Source of the DNA: an uncultured Desulfovibrio sp.
Lineage (GTDB): Bacteria; Desulfobacterota; Desulfovibrionia; Desulfovibrionales; Desulfovibrionaceae
Assembly (NCBI GenBank): GCA_937926875.1
Contig: CALBAX010000044.1
Location: 1-33,598, forward strand
Direction: 5' to 3'
Length of the DNA: 33,598 bases
Shown: piece by piece, positions 25,228-31,565 of the stretch
Numbering within the stretch: position 1 is the first letter of the stretch
Layout: every line of letters begins with the position of its first letter
Program-made: the position numbers and the translations under genes
Notes under the pieces: generated by a model
Seen by the model: the letters and a program-made list of their open reading frames with translations, nothing else
The model's database searches: none
What the model was told of the DNA's origin: nothing

Positions 25228-25955
25228 TGTCCCATCAGCCTCCCCTTTCCGACCAGCAGGCCCTGGTCATCTTTTCTGGTGGCCAGGATTCGGCCACCTG
25301 CCTTGCCTGGGCCCTGTCCCGCTTTGCCCGCGTCTGCACGCTGGGCTTCGATTACGGCCAGCGCCATTCCGTGGAGCTGGAATGCCGCGGCAAGGTCCGC
25401 AGCGCCATCGCGGCCCTCAAGCCGGGATGGCAGGACCGTCTGGGGCCCGACACGCTGCTGGACATCAGCCTGTTCCGCCAGCTGGCCGACACGGCCCTGA
25501 CCTCGGACATGCCCATCGAGCAGGAAGGCGAGGGCATCCCCAACACCTTCGTACCGGGCCGCAACCTGCTGTTCATCATGCACGCCGCGGCCTGGGCCTA
25601 CGGCAAAAGCATCCGCCATCTGGTGCTGGGCGTGTGCGAGAGCGACTCCTCCGGCTACCCGGACTGCCGCGACGACAGCATCAAGGCCATGCAGGTGGCC
25701 CTCAATACCGGCATGGACAGCCGCTTCGTGCTGCACACGCCGCTCATGTGGCTGGACAAGGCAGATACCTGGCGCCTGGCCGAGGATCTGGGCGGCATGC
25801 CGCTGGTGGACTGCATCCTTGAGCAGAGCCATACCTGCTACGAGGGCACGCGCGGCGAGCGCCATCCCTGGGGCTACGGCTGCGGCCGGTGCCCGGCCTG
25901 CAAGCTGCGTGCCCACGGCTACGAGGTCTATCTTTCCCGTTATCACCAGAAGTGA
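25227..25955 (+). CDS. queC: 7-cyano-7-deazaguanine synthase
   Basis: QueC turns 7-carboxy-7-deazaguanine into preQ0 with ATP and ammonia, in queuosine synthesis for tRNA. The 242-residue product has the PP-loop FSGGQDSATCLAW near residue 16, LGFDYGQRHSVEL, FVPGRNLLF, and a zinc site with SHTCYEG and GCGRCPACKLR (four Cys). The start codon overlaps the previous stop by one base. It is a tRNA-modification gene in a transcription/translation operon. No queD, queE or queF homologue is seen nearby. Length is typical. Confidence 0.96.
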   Translation: MSHQPPLSDQQALVIFSGGQDSATCLAWALSRFARVCTLGFDYGQRHSVELECRGKVRSAIAALKPGWQDRLGPDTLLDISLFRQLADTALTSDMPIEQEGEGIPNTFVPGRNLLFIMHAAAWAYGKSIRHLVLGVCESDSSGYPDCRDDSIKAMQVALNTGMDSRFVLHTPLMWLDKADTWRLAEDLGGMPLVDCILEQSHTCYEGTRGERHPWGYGCGRCPACKLRAHGYEVYLSRYHQK

Positions 25956-25961
25956 GGCGTC

Positions 25962-26519
25962 ATGGCAGCCAAGAAACAACTGACCGCCGCCCAGGGCATG
26001 GATGCCGCCTGCATCCTCTTCGAGCTCAACAGCAAGCGTGAGCACATCGTCAATCTGGCCTTCGGTGCGGAGATCCCCGAAGCCTGCCTGACAGAGCCCG
26101 GCGCCCTGCCCGACTTCTGCGCCGAGTGGCGGGCCTTCGTCCATGCCACGGTCACGGCCGGGCTCATGCAGCACGCACCCAATACCGTGCTGGTGGGTTA
26201 CCTTCGCCGCACCGGCGAGCTGCTGGCCGCCACGGCCAGGGCCGAAGGCGCCAGCCTGCATGCCCAGGCCGCGCCGGTCAGCGAGGACAGCCTCAATGCC
26301 TTCGTGGACGGCCCCTTTGCCGCCTACATGCCCTTGCTGGCGCAGGAAAAGCAGCATCAGTGCCCCGTGCTCTTCTGCCGCCGTCTGGGCTATGATGAAG
26401 ACAGCCGCATCACGCCCGAGATCCTGAAGAAGATCCAGGCCCGCCTGGCCGCGGTCATGGCCTTGGTCATCACCGCCATCTGGGACAAACTGGACCAGTA
26501 CGAGATCGCGGCGGATTAG
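25962..26519 (+). CDS. Protein of unknown function, last gene of the rpoD operon
   Basis: A 185-residue, probably soluble protein (MAAKKQLTAAQGMDAACILFELNSKREHIVNLAFG ...) with no signal peptide or membrane segment. It is mostly helical in appearance with three notable Trp (AEWRAFVH, ITAIWDKLDQY) and a Cys pair region CPVLFCRRLGYDEDSRITPE. I do not recognise a family. It starts 6 nt after queC with GTGAGG as ribosome site and runs to 26519, after which the structured region begins. Confidence 0.78.
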   Translation: MAAKKQLTAAQGMDAACILFELNSKREHIVNLAFGAEIPEACLTEPGALPDFCAEWRAFVHATVTAGLMQHAPNTVLVGYLRRTGELLAATARAEGASLHAQAAPVSEDSLNAFVDGPFAAYMPLLAQEKQHQCPVLFCRRLGYDEDSRITPEILKKIQARLAAVMALVITAIWDKLDQYEIAAD

Positions 26520-26707
26520 CTGTGACACAGTTGTCTGTAAATATGAGCTAAACTCTTGATGTCACCCATAGTGACTTCCTTTTGATTTGCTTCATGGTTG
26601 CAGTTGCCAGACCGCAACCCGGTGTTAGCAAATCAAAAGGAGCTTTATAACATACTCATAGCTTTAAGCTTTTTTGAACCTCCCGCCTAGCGGGAGGTTT
26701 TCTTTTT
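26520..26707 (+). ncRNA. Candidate structured small RNA or attenuator-type leader
   Basis: About 160 bases here are far more AT-rich than their neighbours and are full of helices: GTCAC/GTGAC (26561-26565, 26571-26575); a perfect 14-bp stem CCTTTTGATTTGCT (26578-26591) with AGCAAATCAAAAGG (26627-26640); and nested inside it GGTTGC (26596-26601) with GCAACC (26614-26619). A Rho-independent terminator closes the unit at 26677-26707. GTGACA at 26522 could be a -35 box but no good -10 is spaced to it. The inner loop also holds a 18-codon open frame, ATG 26594 to TAA 26650 (MVAVARPQPGVSKSKGAL), and an AAAGGAG at 26636-26642. The pattern recalls phage C4/ash-type leader RNAs only vaguely. Could equally be the 3' end of the rpoD operon mRNA. 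Confidence 0.4.
26677..26707 (+). terminator. Rho-independent terminator, plus strand
   Basis: AACCTCCCG (26677-26685) pairs with CGGGAGGTT (26691-26699), followed by TTCTTTTT. It ends either the candidate small RNA or the read-through rpoD operon transcript, and it is back to back with the minus-strand terminator at 26711. Confidence 0.92.
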
Positions 26708-26710
26708 AGA

Positions 26711-26743
26711 CAAAAACGGCTGCCCGGCAAGCCCGGACAGCCG
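26711..26743 (-). terminator. Rho-independent terminator, minus strand
   Basis: CGGCTGCCCGG (26717-26727) pairs with CCGGACAGCCG (26733-26743) with one mismatch; on the minus strand TTTTTG follows (26711-26716). It lies 27 nt after the stop of the minus-strand transcarbamylase homologue. Confidence 0.9.
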
Positions 26744-26769
26744 TCGTGGACATCTGGAGGATGGTCGGG

Positions 26770-27666
26770 CTAGATGGCCCGCTCGTTTTCCAAAAAGACC
26801 CAGTGCAGCAAGCGCTTGTGCACGCGCAGGCGGTTTTCCGACTGCAAGAGCAGCAGCGAAGCCGGACTGGCAAGGATGTCGCTGGCGACCTCGATGGCCT
26901 GCATGGGGCTGGTGCCCAGCAGGACGTGCGCCTTCTGGTCGGCATGGGACAGCAGGGCCTCGTCCACCTTCCATTGTTGCGCCATTTCCTCGTCCAGTCC
27001 CGAACGGCAACCGGCATAGACGAAGTTGCAGCCTTCCACGGCCTGCTGGGGCGTATCCACGAAGTCCACCTTCACGCCGCAATGCCGGGCATAGGTCTCC
27101 AGCGTGGGGCGGTCCTCCAGCGGCGGCAGGGCCACCTGCAGGCTGAAGGGGAAATAGCGCAGGGCCTCAATGAGGGAGAACAGGGTGCCGTTGGTGCAAC
27201 CGAGCCAGCCTACGCGGGCCTTCTTGAGATCGTCACGGGTATAGCGCAGCATGCAGGCCACGTCGGCCAGCACATGGGCCGGATGGGCATCAGGGCTGCC
27301 GGCATTGATGATGGGGAACTGCACCAGCCCCCTGTCCACATTGGTGGCCAGGCCGGGGACGCCGTAGACATACATGCAGTCCACGAAATAGTCGATGACG
27401 GCCAGCATCTGGCGCTGGTAACGCTCCACCTCGGACTTCCAGCCACCCGTGGCGCCCTGGAAGACGAGGGAACCGCCCATCTGCCGTACAGCCGCCGAGA
27501 CGCACAGCCGCTCGGCGAACGAATCCTGCGCGAACAGCAGCACGGCCGTGCGTTCCGTCATGAAGTCGGTACGGCTCTTTGCATCAGGGATCCCGCGTGC
27601 CTGCTGCACCAGCAGCCAGGAACCTTCTTCACCAAGATCGTTGAGAGTCAAAACGTGTCGGGGCAT
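26770..27666 (-). CDS. Second divergent ornithine/aspartate carbamoyltransferase-family protein
   Basis: A 298-residue protein with the full length and order of the transcarbamylase family: MPRHVLTLNDLGEEGSWLLVQQA (start helix), RTAVLLFAQDSFAERLCVSAA (place of the STRTR loop), PIINAGSPDAHPAHVLADVACM (place of HPxQ), ARVGWLGCTNG (second domain), YAGCRSGLDEE (place of the ornithine SMG loop), LLGTSPM (place of HCLP) and LLQSENRLRVHKRLLHWV, the well kept last helix. S-T-R-T-R has become S-F-A-E-R, HPxQ has become HPAH and HCLP is gone. So substrate use is doubtful or changed. The ATG at 27666 follows GGGAGG; the open frame upstream is not coding. Single gene between its own promoter and terminator. 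It might be a true ornithine carbamoyltransferase of an odd branch, since no canonical argF is in the window. Confidence 0.75.
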   Translation of the reverse strand: MPRHVLTLNDLGEEGSWLLVQQARGIPDAKSRTDFMTERTAVLLFAQDSFAERLCVSAAVRQMGGSLVFQGATGGWKSEVERYQRQMLAVIDYFVDCMYVYGVPGLATNVDRGLVQFPIINAGSPDAHPAHVLADVACMLRYTRDDLKKARVGWLGCTNGTLFSLIEALRYFPFSLQVALPPLEDRPTLETYARHCGVKVDFVDTPQQAVEGCNFVYAGCRSGLDEEMAQQWKVDEALLSHADQKAHVLLGTSPMQAIEVASDILASPASLLLLQSENRLRVHKRLLHWVFLENERAI

Positions 27667-27713
27667 AAACAACCTCCCAAATCGAACGGTGGCGAGATCC
27701 GCCACCGGACTCC

Positions 27714-27743
27714 AGAATAGCAAACAGCCCGCGTCCCTGTCCA
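27714..27743 (-). promoter_or_regulatory. Predicted promoter of the minus-strand transcarbamylase homologue
   Basis: On the minus strand TGGACA (27743-27738), 18 nt, TATTCT (27719-27714), with transcription starting near 27707 and a 40-nt leader to the ATG at 27666. Confidence 0.4.
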
Positions 27744-27785
27744 GAATTTGCATGGCAGCCACGGCTTGTGAAAACGGCACGGCAT

Positions 27786-27814
27786 TTGCCGCCGGACGAT
27801 TTTGCGGCTATACT
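27786..27814 (+). promoter_or_regulatory. Predicted promoter of the HAD phosphatase gene
   Basis: TTGCCG (27786-27791), 17 nt, TATACT (27809-27814), about 50 nt before the ATG at 27864. The -10 box differs from TATAAT at one base. Confidence 0.5.
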
Positions 27815-27863
27815 GCGTCCTGCCTTGACGGCCGCCCTTCCCGGGCCATCTTTCGGAGGTCAC

Positions 27864-28526
27864 ATGAAAGCCTGTTTTTTTGATCTGGACGGGACCCTGC
27901 TGGACACCCTTGCCGACATCGGCGGCGCCTGCAATGCCGTCCTTGCCGCCCACGGCTACCCTGTCCATCCTGTCAGCGCCTACCGGCAGATGGTCGGCAA
28001 CGGCTTCCCCATCCTCATGCGCCGGGCCCTGCCCGCGTCCGTGGTGGCCCAGGGCCCGCAGGAACGTCTGGATGCCCTGACCGAAGAAGGGCGCGGCTAC
28101 TATGCCGCCCACATCAGTATCCACACCACGCCCTATCCCGGCCTTGCCGCGGCCCTTGCCCGCTTGCAGGAGGCCGGGCTCCGGCTGGCCGTGCTCTCCA
28201 ACAAGCCGGAAGACCTCACCTGCGCCCTGGTCCCGCTGCATTTTCCCGGCATCCGTTTCGACGCGGTGCGCGGCGGCCGGCATGACGCCCCCCTCAAGCC
28301 CGACCCCACGGTCCTTTTGCAGATGGCGGCCTCCATGGGCGTGGCCCCGCGGGACTGCGCCTATGTGGGCGACAGCGACGTGGACATGATGACGGCGCGC
28401 AACGCGGGCATGACGGCCGTGGGCGTGGCCTGGGGCTTCCGGGGAGCGGCCGAGGTGCAGGCCGCCGGCGCGGACATGGTGGCCGCAGATGCCGAAGAAC
28501 TTGCACATATCCTTTTGAAAGACTGA
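27864..28526 (+). CDS. gph: HAD-family phosphatase, phosphoglycolate phosphatase-like
   Basis: A 220-residue HAD hydrolase. Motif I is FFDLDGTLLDT with nucleophile Asp7 and Asp9; the helical cap covers about residues 15-90; motif II is AVLSNKPE; motif III is the Lys of LKPDPT; motif IV is YVGDSDVDMMTARNAG. Cap type and sequence fit the phosphoglycolate phosphatase branch, which removes phosphate from 2-phosphoglycolate; other small phosphoesters are possible. The ATG at 27864 has CGGAGGT before it. The stop is 6 nt from the ferredoxin-like gene, so the two are one transcript. Confidence 0.9.
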   Translation: MKACFFDLDGTLLDTLADIGGACNAVLAAHGYPVHPVSAYRQMVGNGFPILMRRALPASVVAQGPQERLDALTEEGRGYYAAHISIHTTPYPGLAAALARLQEAGLRLAVLSNKPEDLTCALVPLHFPGIRFDAVRGGRHDAPLKPDPTVLLQMAASMGVAPRDCAYVGDSDVDMMTARNAGMTAVGVAWGFRGAAEVQAAGADMVAADAEELAHILLKD

Positions 28527-28532
28527 GGTGTT

Positions 28533-29258
28533 ATGGAACGTCCCATCATCGAGATCGACGAAGAAAAATGTGACGGCTGCGGCCAGTGTGTGCTGGACTG
28601 CGCCGAAGGCGCCCTTGCTGTGGTGGACGGCAAGGCCCGCCTGATCCGCGACAGTTACTGCGACGGCCTGGGCGCCTGCCTGAACTGTCCCCGTGGCGCC
28701 CTGCGCATCGTCATGCGTGAGGCCGAAGCCTTTGACGAAGCAGCCGCCCTGGCGGCCAAGGCCGCCCGCGACGGGCAGGCCCGCCCGCAGGGCTGCCCCG
28801 GCAGCCGGCTCCGCACCTTCTCCGCCCCCGGCAACGCGCCCGCTGGCGCTCCCCCCCTGGCGCCCCTCTTTTCCGCTGCCGACAACGACATCCCCGACAG
28901 CCTGCGCGCCCGCACCCCCAGCTGGCCCATCCAGCTGCGCCTGCTGCCGCCCCAGGCTCCCTTCCTGGACGGGGCCCACGTCCTGCTGGCCGCCCAGTGC
29001 GCCGGCTTCGTCCTGCCCGGCCTGCATGCGGACTGGCTGCAGGGCCGCATCCCTGTCATCGCCTGTCCCAAGCTGGACAACAACGGCGACTACGCCGAAC
29101 GTCTGGCACGCCTGTTCGCCATGCGGCCTGCCAGCGTCACCCTGCTGCGCATGAGCGTCCCCTGCTGCGCGGCGCTGGAGCACCTGGCCCGCCAGGCGCA
29201 GGAAGCCGCCGGCAGCCACGCTGCCCTGCACTGCCACACCGTCCACCTGCCCAGGTAA
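28533..29258 (+). CDS. Ferredoxin-like Fe-S protein with C-terminal domain of unknown role
   Basis: A 241-residue protein. The N-terminal 60 residues are a 2x[4Fe-4S] ferredoxin domain: Cys13, Cys16, Cys19 and Cys23 form a complete motif, but the second has Cys43, Cys49 and Cys52 before Pro, with Leu46 in place of a ligand and one residue fewer than usual, so the second cluster may be altered or missing. After a Pro/Ala linker (about 75-125) comes a domain with VIACPKLDNNGDYAERLARLF and RMSVPCCAALEHLARQA, a pattern shared by ferredoxin-like proteins common in anaerobes, function not known to me. It follows the phosphatase gene by 6 nt. The metA promoter begins just after it, so this ends the upstream unit. 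Confidence 0.85.
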   Translation: MERPIIEIDEEKCDGCGQCVLDCAEGALAVVDGKARLIRDSYCDGLGACLNCPRGALRIVMREAEAFDEAAALAAKAARDGQARPQGCPGSRLRTFSAPGNAPAGAPPLAPLFSAADNDIPDSLRARTPSWPIQLRLLPPQAPFLDGAHVLLAAQCAGFVLPGLHADWLQGRIPVIACPKLDNNGDYAERLARLFAMRPASVTLLRMSVPCCAALEHLARQAQEAAGSHAALHCHTVHLPR

Positions 29259-29285
29259 ATCCTTACAAAAAATCCCGGGATAGCC

Positions 29286-29316
29286 TTGACAAAAACATAG
29301 CTGACAACTATGTTTT
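29286..29316 (+). promoter_or_regulatory. metA operon promoter with palindromic operator
   Basis: TTGACA (29286-29291), exactly 17 nt, TATGTT (29309-29314). A perfect 9-bp inverted repeat, AAAACATAG (29292-29300) and CTATGTTTT (29308-29316) around CTGACAA, fills the spacer and covers the whole -10 box. That is a repressor-type operator. The Rrf2 regulator two genes along is the first candidate to bind it; this is inference. Confidence 0.75.
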
Positions 29317-29349
29317 ATTCCGGAACACATCTTGACCCACGAGGAAGCC

Positions 29350-30276
29350 ATGCCCATCCAGATTCCCGCCGACCTGCCCGCACGCAGCGCTCTGGAAAGT
29401 GAAAACATCTTTGTCATGACCGACGAACGCGCCGTCCGCCAGGACATCCGCCCGCTGGACATCGTGATCGTCAACCTCATGCCCACCAAGATCGCCACCG
29501 AGACACAGCTGCTGCGCCTGCTGGGCAACTCGCCCCTGCAGGTCAACATCACCCTGCTGCGCACGGCGGAGCATCAGTCCAAGAACACGCCCCTCCAGCA
29601 TCTGGAACGTTTCTACAAGACGTTCAACGAGATCCGCCACCGCAGCTTCGACGGCATGATCGTCACCGGGGCCCCCGTGGAGCATCTGCCCTTCGAAGAG
29701 GTGGACTACTGGCAGGAACTTTTGGACATCATGACCTATGCCAACGGGCATGTCTTCTCCACGCTCTACATCTGCTGGGCCGCCCAGGCTGCCCTGTACC
29801 ACTTTTACGGTGTGCCCAAGTACGAACTGCCGGAAAAGCGTTCGGGCATCTTCCGCCACCAGGTGCTGCACCCCGACTGCCGCCTGTTCCGCGGTTTCGA
29901 CGATGACTTCCCGGCGCCGCATTCGCGCCACACCGAGGTCCGCGCCGAAGACGTGCGCCGGACGCCCAACCTGCGCATCCTGGCCGAATCAGACGAGGCG
30001 GGCCTGACCCTGGTGGAGAGCCTGGATCATTCCCAGGTCTTCATGACCGGTCATCTGGAATATGACCGCGGGACCCTGGACGCGGAATACCGCCGGGATC
30101 TGGCCCGTGGCATGGATCCCCATGTGCCCAGCCACTATTACCCCAATGACGACCCCGGCCAGCTGCCGCGCATGAACTGGCGGGCACATGCCCACCTGTT
30201 CTACAACAACTGGCTCAACTACTACGTTTATCAGGAAACCCCCTACGACTTCGTCATGCAGGGCAAAAACTCCTGA
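29350..30276 (+). CDS. metA: Homoserine O-acetyltransferase (MetA family)
   Basis: MetA acylates homoserine in methionine synthesis. The 308-residue product carries the family triad at the standard numbers: Cys142 (YICWAAQA), His235 and Glu237 (GHLEYD). Residue 111 is Glu in VTGAPVEHLPFEEVDYW; published work on this family links Glu111 to acetyl-CoA and Gly111 to succinyl-CoA use, so acetyl transfer is expected. That numbering only works with ATG 29350, which has GAGGA before it; the TTG at 29332 is rejected. It is the first gene after the palindromic operator, and the Rrf2 gene follows after 11 nt. Acetylhomoserine is the acceptor for direct sulfhydrylation, sensible in a sulfide-rich cell. 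Confidence 0.96.
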   Translation: MPIQIPADLPARSALESENIFVMTDERAVRQDIRPLDIVIVNLMPTKIATETQLLRLLGNSPLQVNITLLRTAEHQSKNTPLQHLERFYKTFNEIRHRSFDGMIVTGAPVEHLPFEEVDYWQELLDIMTYANGHVFSTLYICWAAQAALYHFYGVPKYELPEKRSGIFRHQVLHPDCRLFRGFDDDFPAPHSRHTEVRAEDVRRTPNLRILAESDEAGLTLVESLDHSQVFMTGHLEYDRGTLDAEYRRDLARGMDPHVPSHYYPNDDPGQLPRMNWRAHAHLFYNNWLNYYVYQETPYDFVMQGKNS

Positions 30277-30287
30277 GCGAGGCTGCC

Positions 30288-30749
30288 ATGAAGTTTTCCA
30301 CCAGAACCCGCTACGGTCTCCGTTTCCTGCTGCGTCTCGCCGCCCAGCCCGACAATTCCCTGCTCCAGCTGGGGCAGGTGGCCCAGGAGGAATCCATTTC
30401 CCCTGGCTACCTGGAACAGATCGTGCGTGCCCTCAAGCCGCTGGGCATCCTGCGTGCCGTGCGCGGTTCCGGCGGGGGCTATGCCCTGTCCAAACCGCCT
30501 TCAGAAATCAATATGGAGGACGTCTTCCTGCATCTGGAAGGCGAGATATCCCCCGTCTCCTGCCTCGGACGCGGCAAAGTCTGCCAGCGCGAGGGGCTTT
30601 GCTCCACCAGGGCCTTCTGGCATCAGCTGGACGAACACGTCCGCGACTTCCTGCGCCGCCAGACCCTGCAACACATCATAGAATCAGAAAGATCCTGTTG
30701 CCAGGATCCGGGAGAACATCATGTGGAACTACACGAACGCCGTCCATGA
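30288..30749 (+). CDS. Rrf2/IscR-family transcriptional regulator
   Basis: A 153-residue winged-helix regulator. It starts MKFSTRTRYGLRFLLRLA, and LEQIVRALKPLGILRAVRGSGGGYALSKP is the recognition helix and wing of the Rrf2 family. Three cysteines at 92, 99 and 105 (SCLGRGKVCQREGLC) match the [2Fe-2S] site of IscR (92, 98, 104) with one extra residue. It is therefore likely to sense Fe-S status and to control this operon, as IscR does for isc. It starts 11 nt after metA and its last 29 nt overlap the start of nifU. CymR-type sulfur regulators also belong to this family but lack the three-Cys motif, so I favour an IscR-like role. Confidence 0.93.
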   Translation: MKFSTRTRYGLRFLLRLAAQPDNSLLQLGQVAQEESISPGYLEQIVRALKPLGILRAVRGSGGGYALSKPPSEINMEDVFLHLEGEISPVSCLGRGKVCQREGLCSTRAFWHQLDEHVRDFLRRQTLQHIIESERSCCQDPGEHHVELHERRP

Positions 30750-31563
30750 ACATTTTCTCCGTCCGCATAACGCCGGCCCCATGGAAGACGCCAACGCCAT
30801 CGGCGAAGTGGGCAGCCTGGCCTGTGGCGACGCCCTCAAGCTCTATCTGAAGATCAACGATGAAGGCATCATCGAAAAGGCCAGCTTCGAGACCTTCGGT
30901 TGTGCCAGCGCCATCGCTTCCAGCTCCGTGCTGACCGACATGGTCAAGGGCATGAAGGCCGAAGACGCCCTCAAGCTCACCAACAAAGAGATTGCCGAGG
31001 CCCTGGGCGGCCTGCCCAAGGAAAAGATGCACTGCTCCGTCATGGGCCAGGAAGCTCTGGAAGCCGCCATCCGCCAGTGGAAGGGCGAGACGCCCGTGCC
31101 CCACGCCCATGAGGAAGGCCGCCTGGTCTGCAAGTGCTTTGGCATCACCGATGCCCAGATCATCCGCGCCATCCGCGAGAACGGCCTCAAGACCGTGGAA
31201 GAGATCACCAACTACACCAAGGCCGGCGGCGCCTGCGGTGACTGCCAGGACCAGATCGCCGAGATCCTGGCCGCCGAACTCAAGCAGAAGCCCCTTACCG
31301 AACTGCGCCCCGTCAGCAAGCCCCGCATGACCAACGTGCAGCGCATGCAGCTGGTCATGAAGACCATCGAAGAAGAGATCCGGCCCCAGCTGGCCGCCGA
31401 CGGCGGCGACATCGAGCTGGTGGACGTGGACGGCAAGCGCGTGGTCGTGTCCCTGCGCGGCCGCTGCTCCCAGTGCCGCTCCAGCGAAGTGACCATCCGC
31501 AATCTGGTGGAACGTGTCCTGCGCGAACATGTGGAAGCCGACATCGTCGTCGAGGAAGCCTAG
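30721..31563 (+). CDS. nifU: Fe-S cluster scaffold NifU
   Basis: A 280-residue modular scaffold that assembles Fe-S clusters with sulfur from NifS. N-terminal IscU-like domain with Cys35, Cys61 and Cys105; central [2Fe-2S] ferredoxin-like domain with Cys137, Cys139, Cys172 and Cys175 (VCKCFG ... ACGDCQ); C-terminal Nfu domain with the CxxC pair Cys249 and Cys252 (GRCSQCRSS). All cluster ligands are present. The ATG at 30721 has GGGAGAAC before it and lies inside the end of the regulator gene. nifS follows 2 nt after the stop. Sulfate reducers use nifU-nifS for general Fe-S supply, so no nitrogenase need be implied. Confidence 0.97.
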   Translation: MWNYTNAVHEHFLRPHNAGPMEDANAIGEVGSLACGDALKLYLKINDEGIIEKASFETFGCASAIASSSVLTDMVKGMKAEDALKLTNKEIAEALGGLPKEKMHCSVMGQEALEAAIRQWKGETPVPHAHEEGRLVCKCFGITDAQIIRAIRENGLKTVEEITNYTKAGGACGDCQDQIAEILAAELKQKPLTELRPVSKPRMTNVQRMQLVMKTIEEEIRPQLAADGGDIELVDVDGKRVVVSLRGRCSQCRSSEVTIRNLVERVLREHVEADIVVEEA

Positions 31564-31565
31564 CC

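Noticed and set aside
26594..26650. 18-codon open frame inside the structured region as a real gene
   Set aside because: No ribosome site before its ATG and it lies in a strong stem; kept only as part of the RNA candidate.
29332..29349. TTG start for metA
   Set aside because: With ATG 29350 the catalytic residues fall at the family's standard numbers and GAGGA is correctly spaced.
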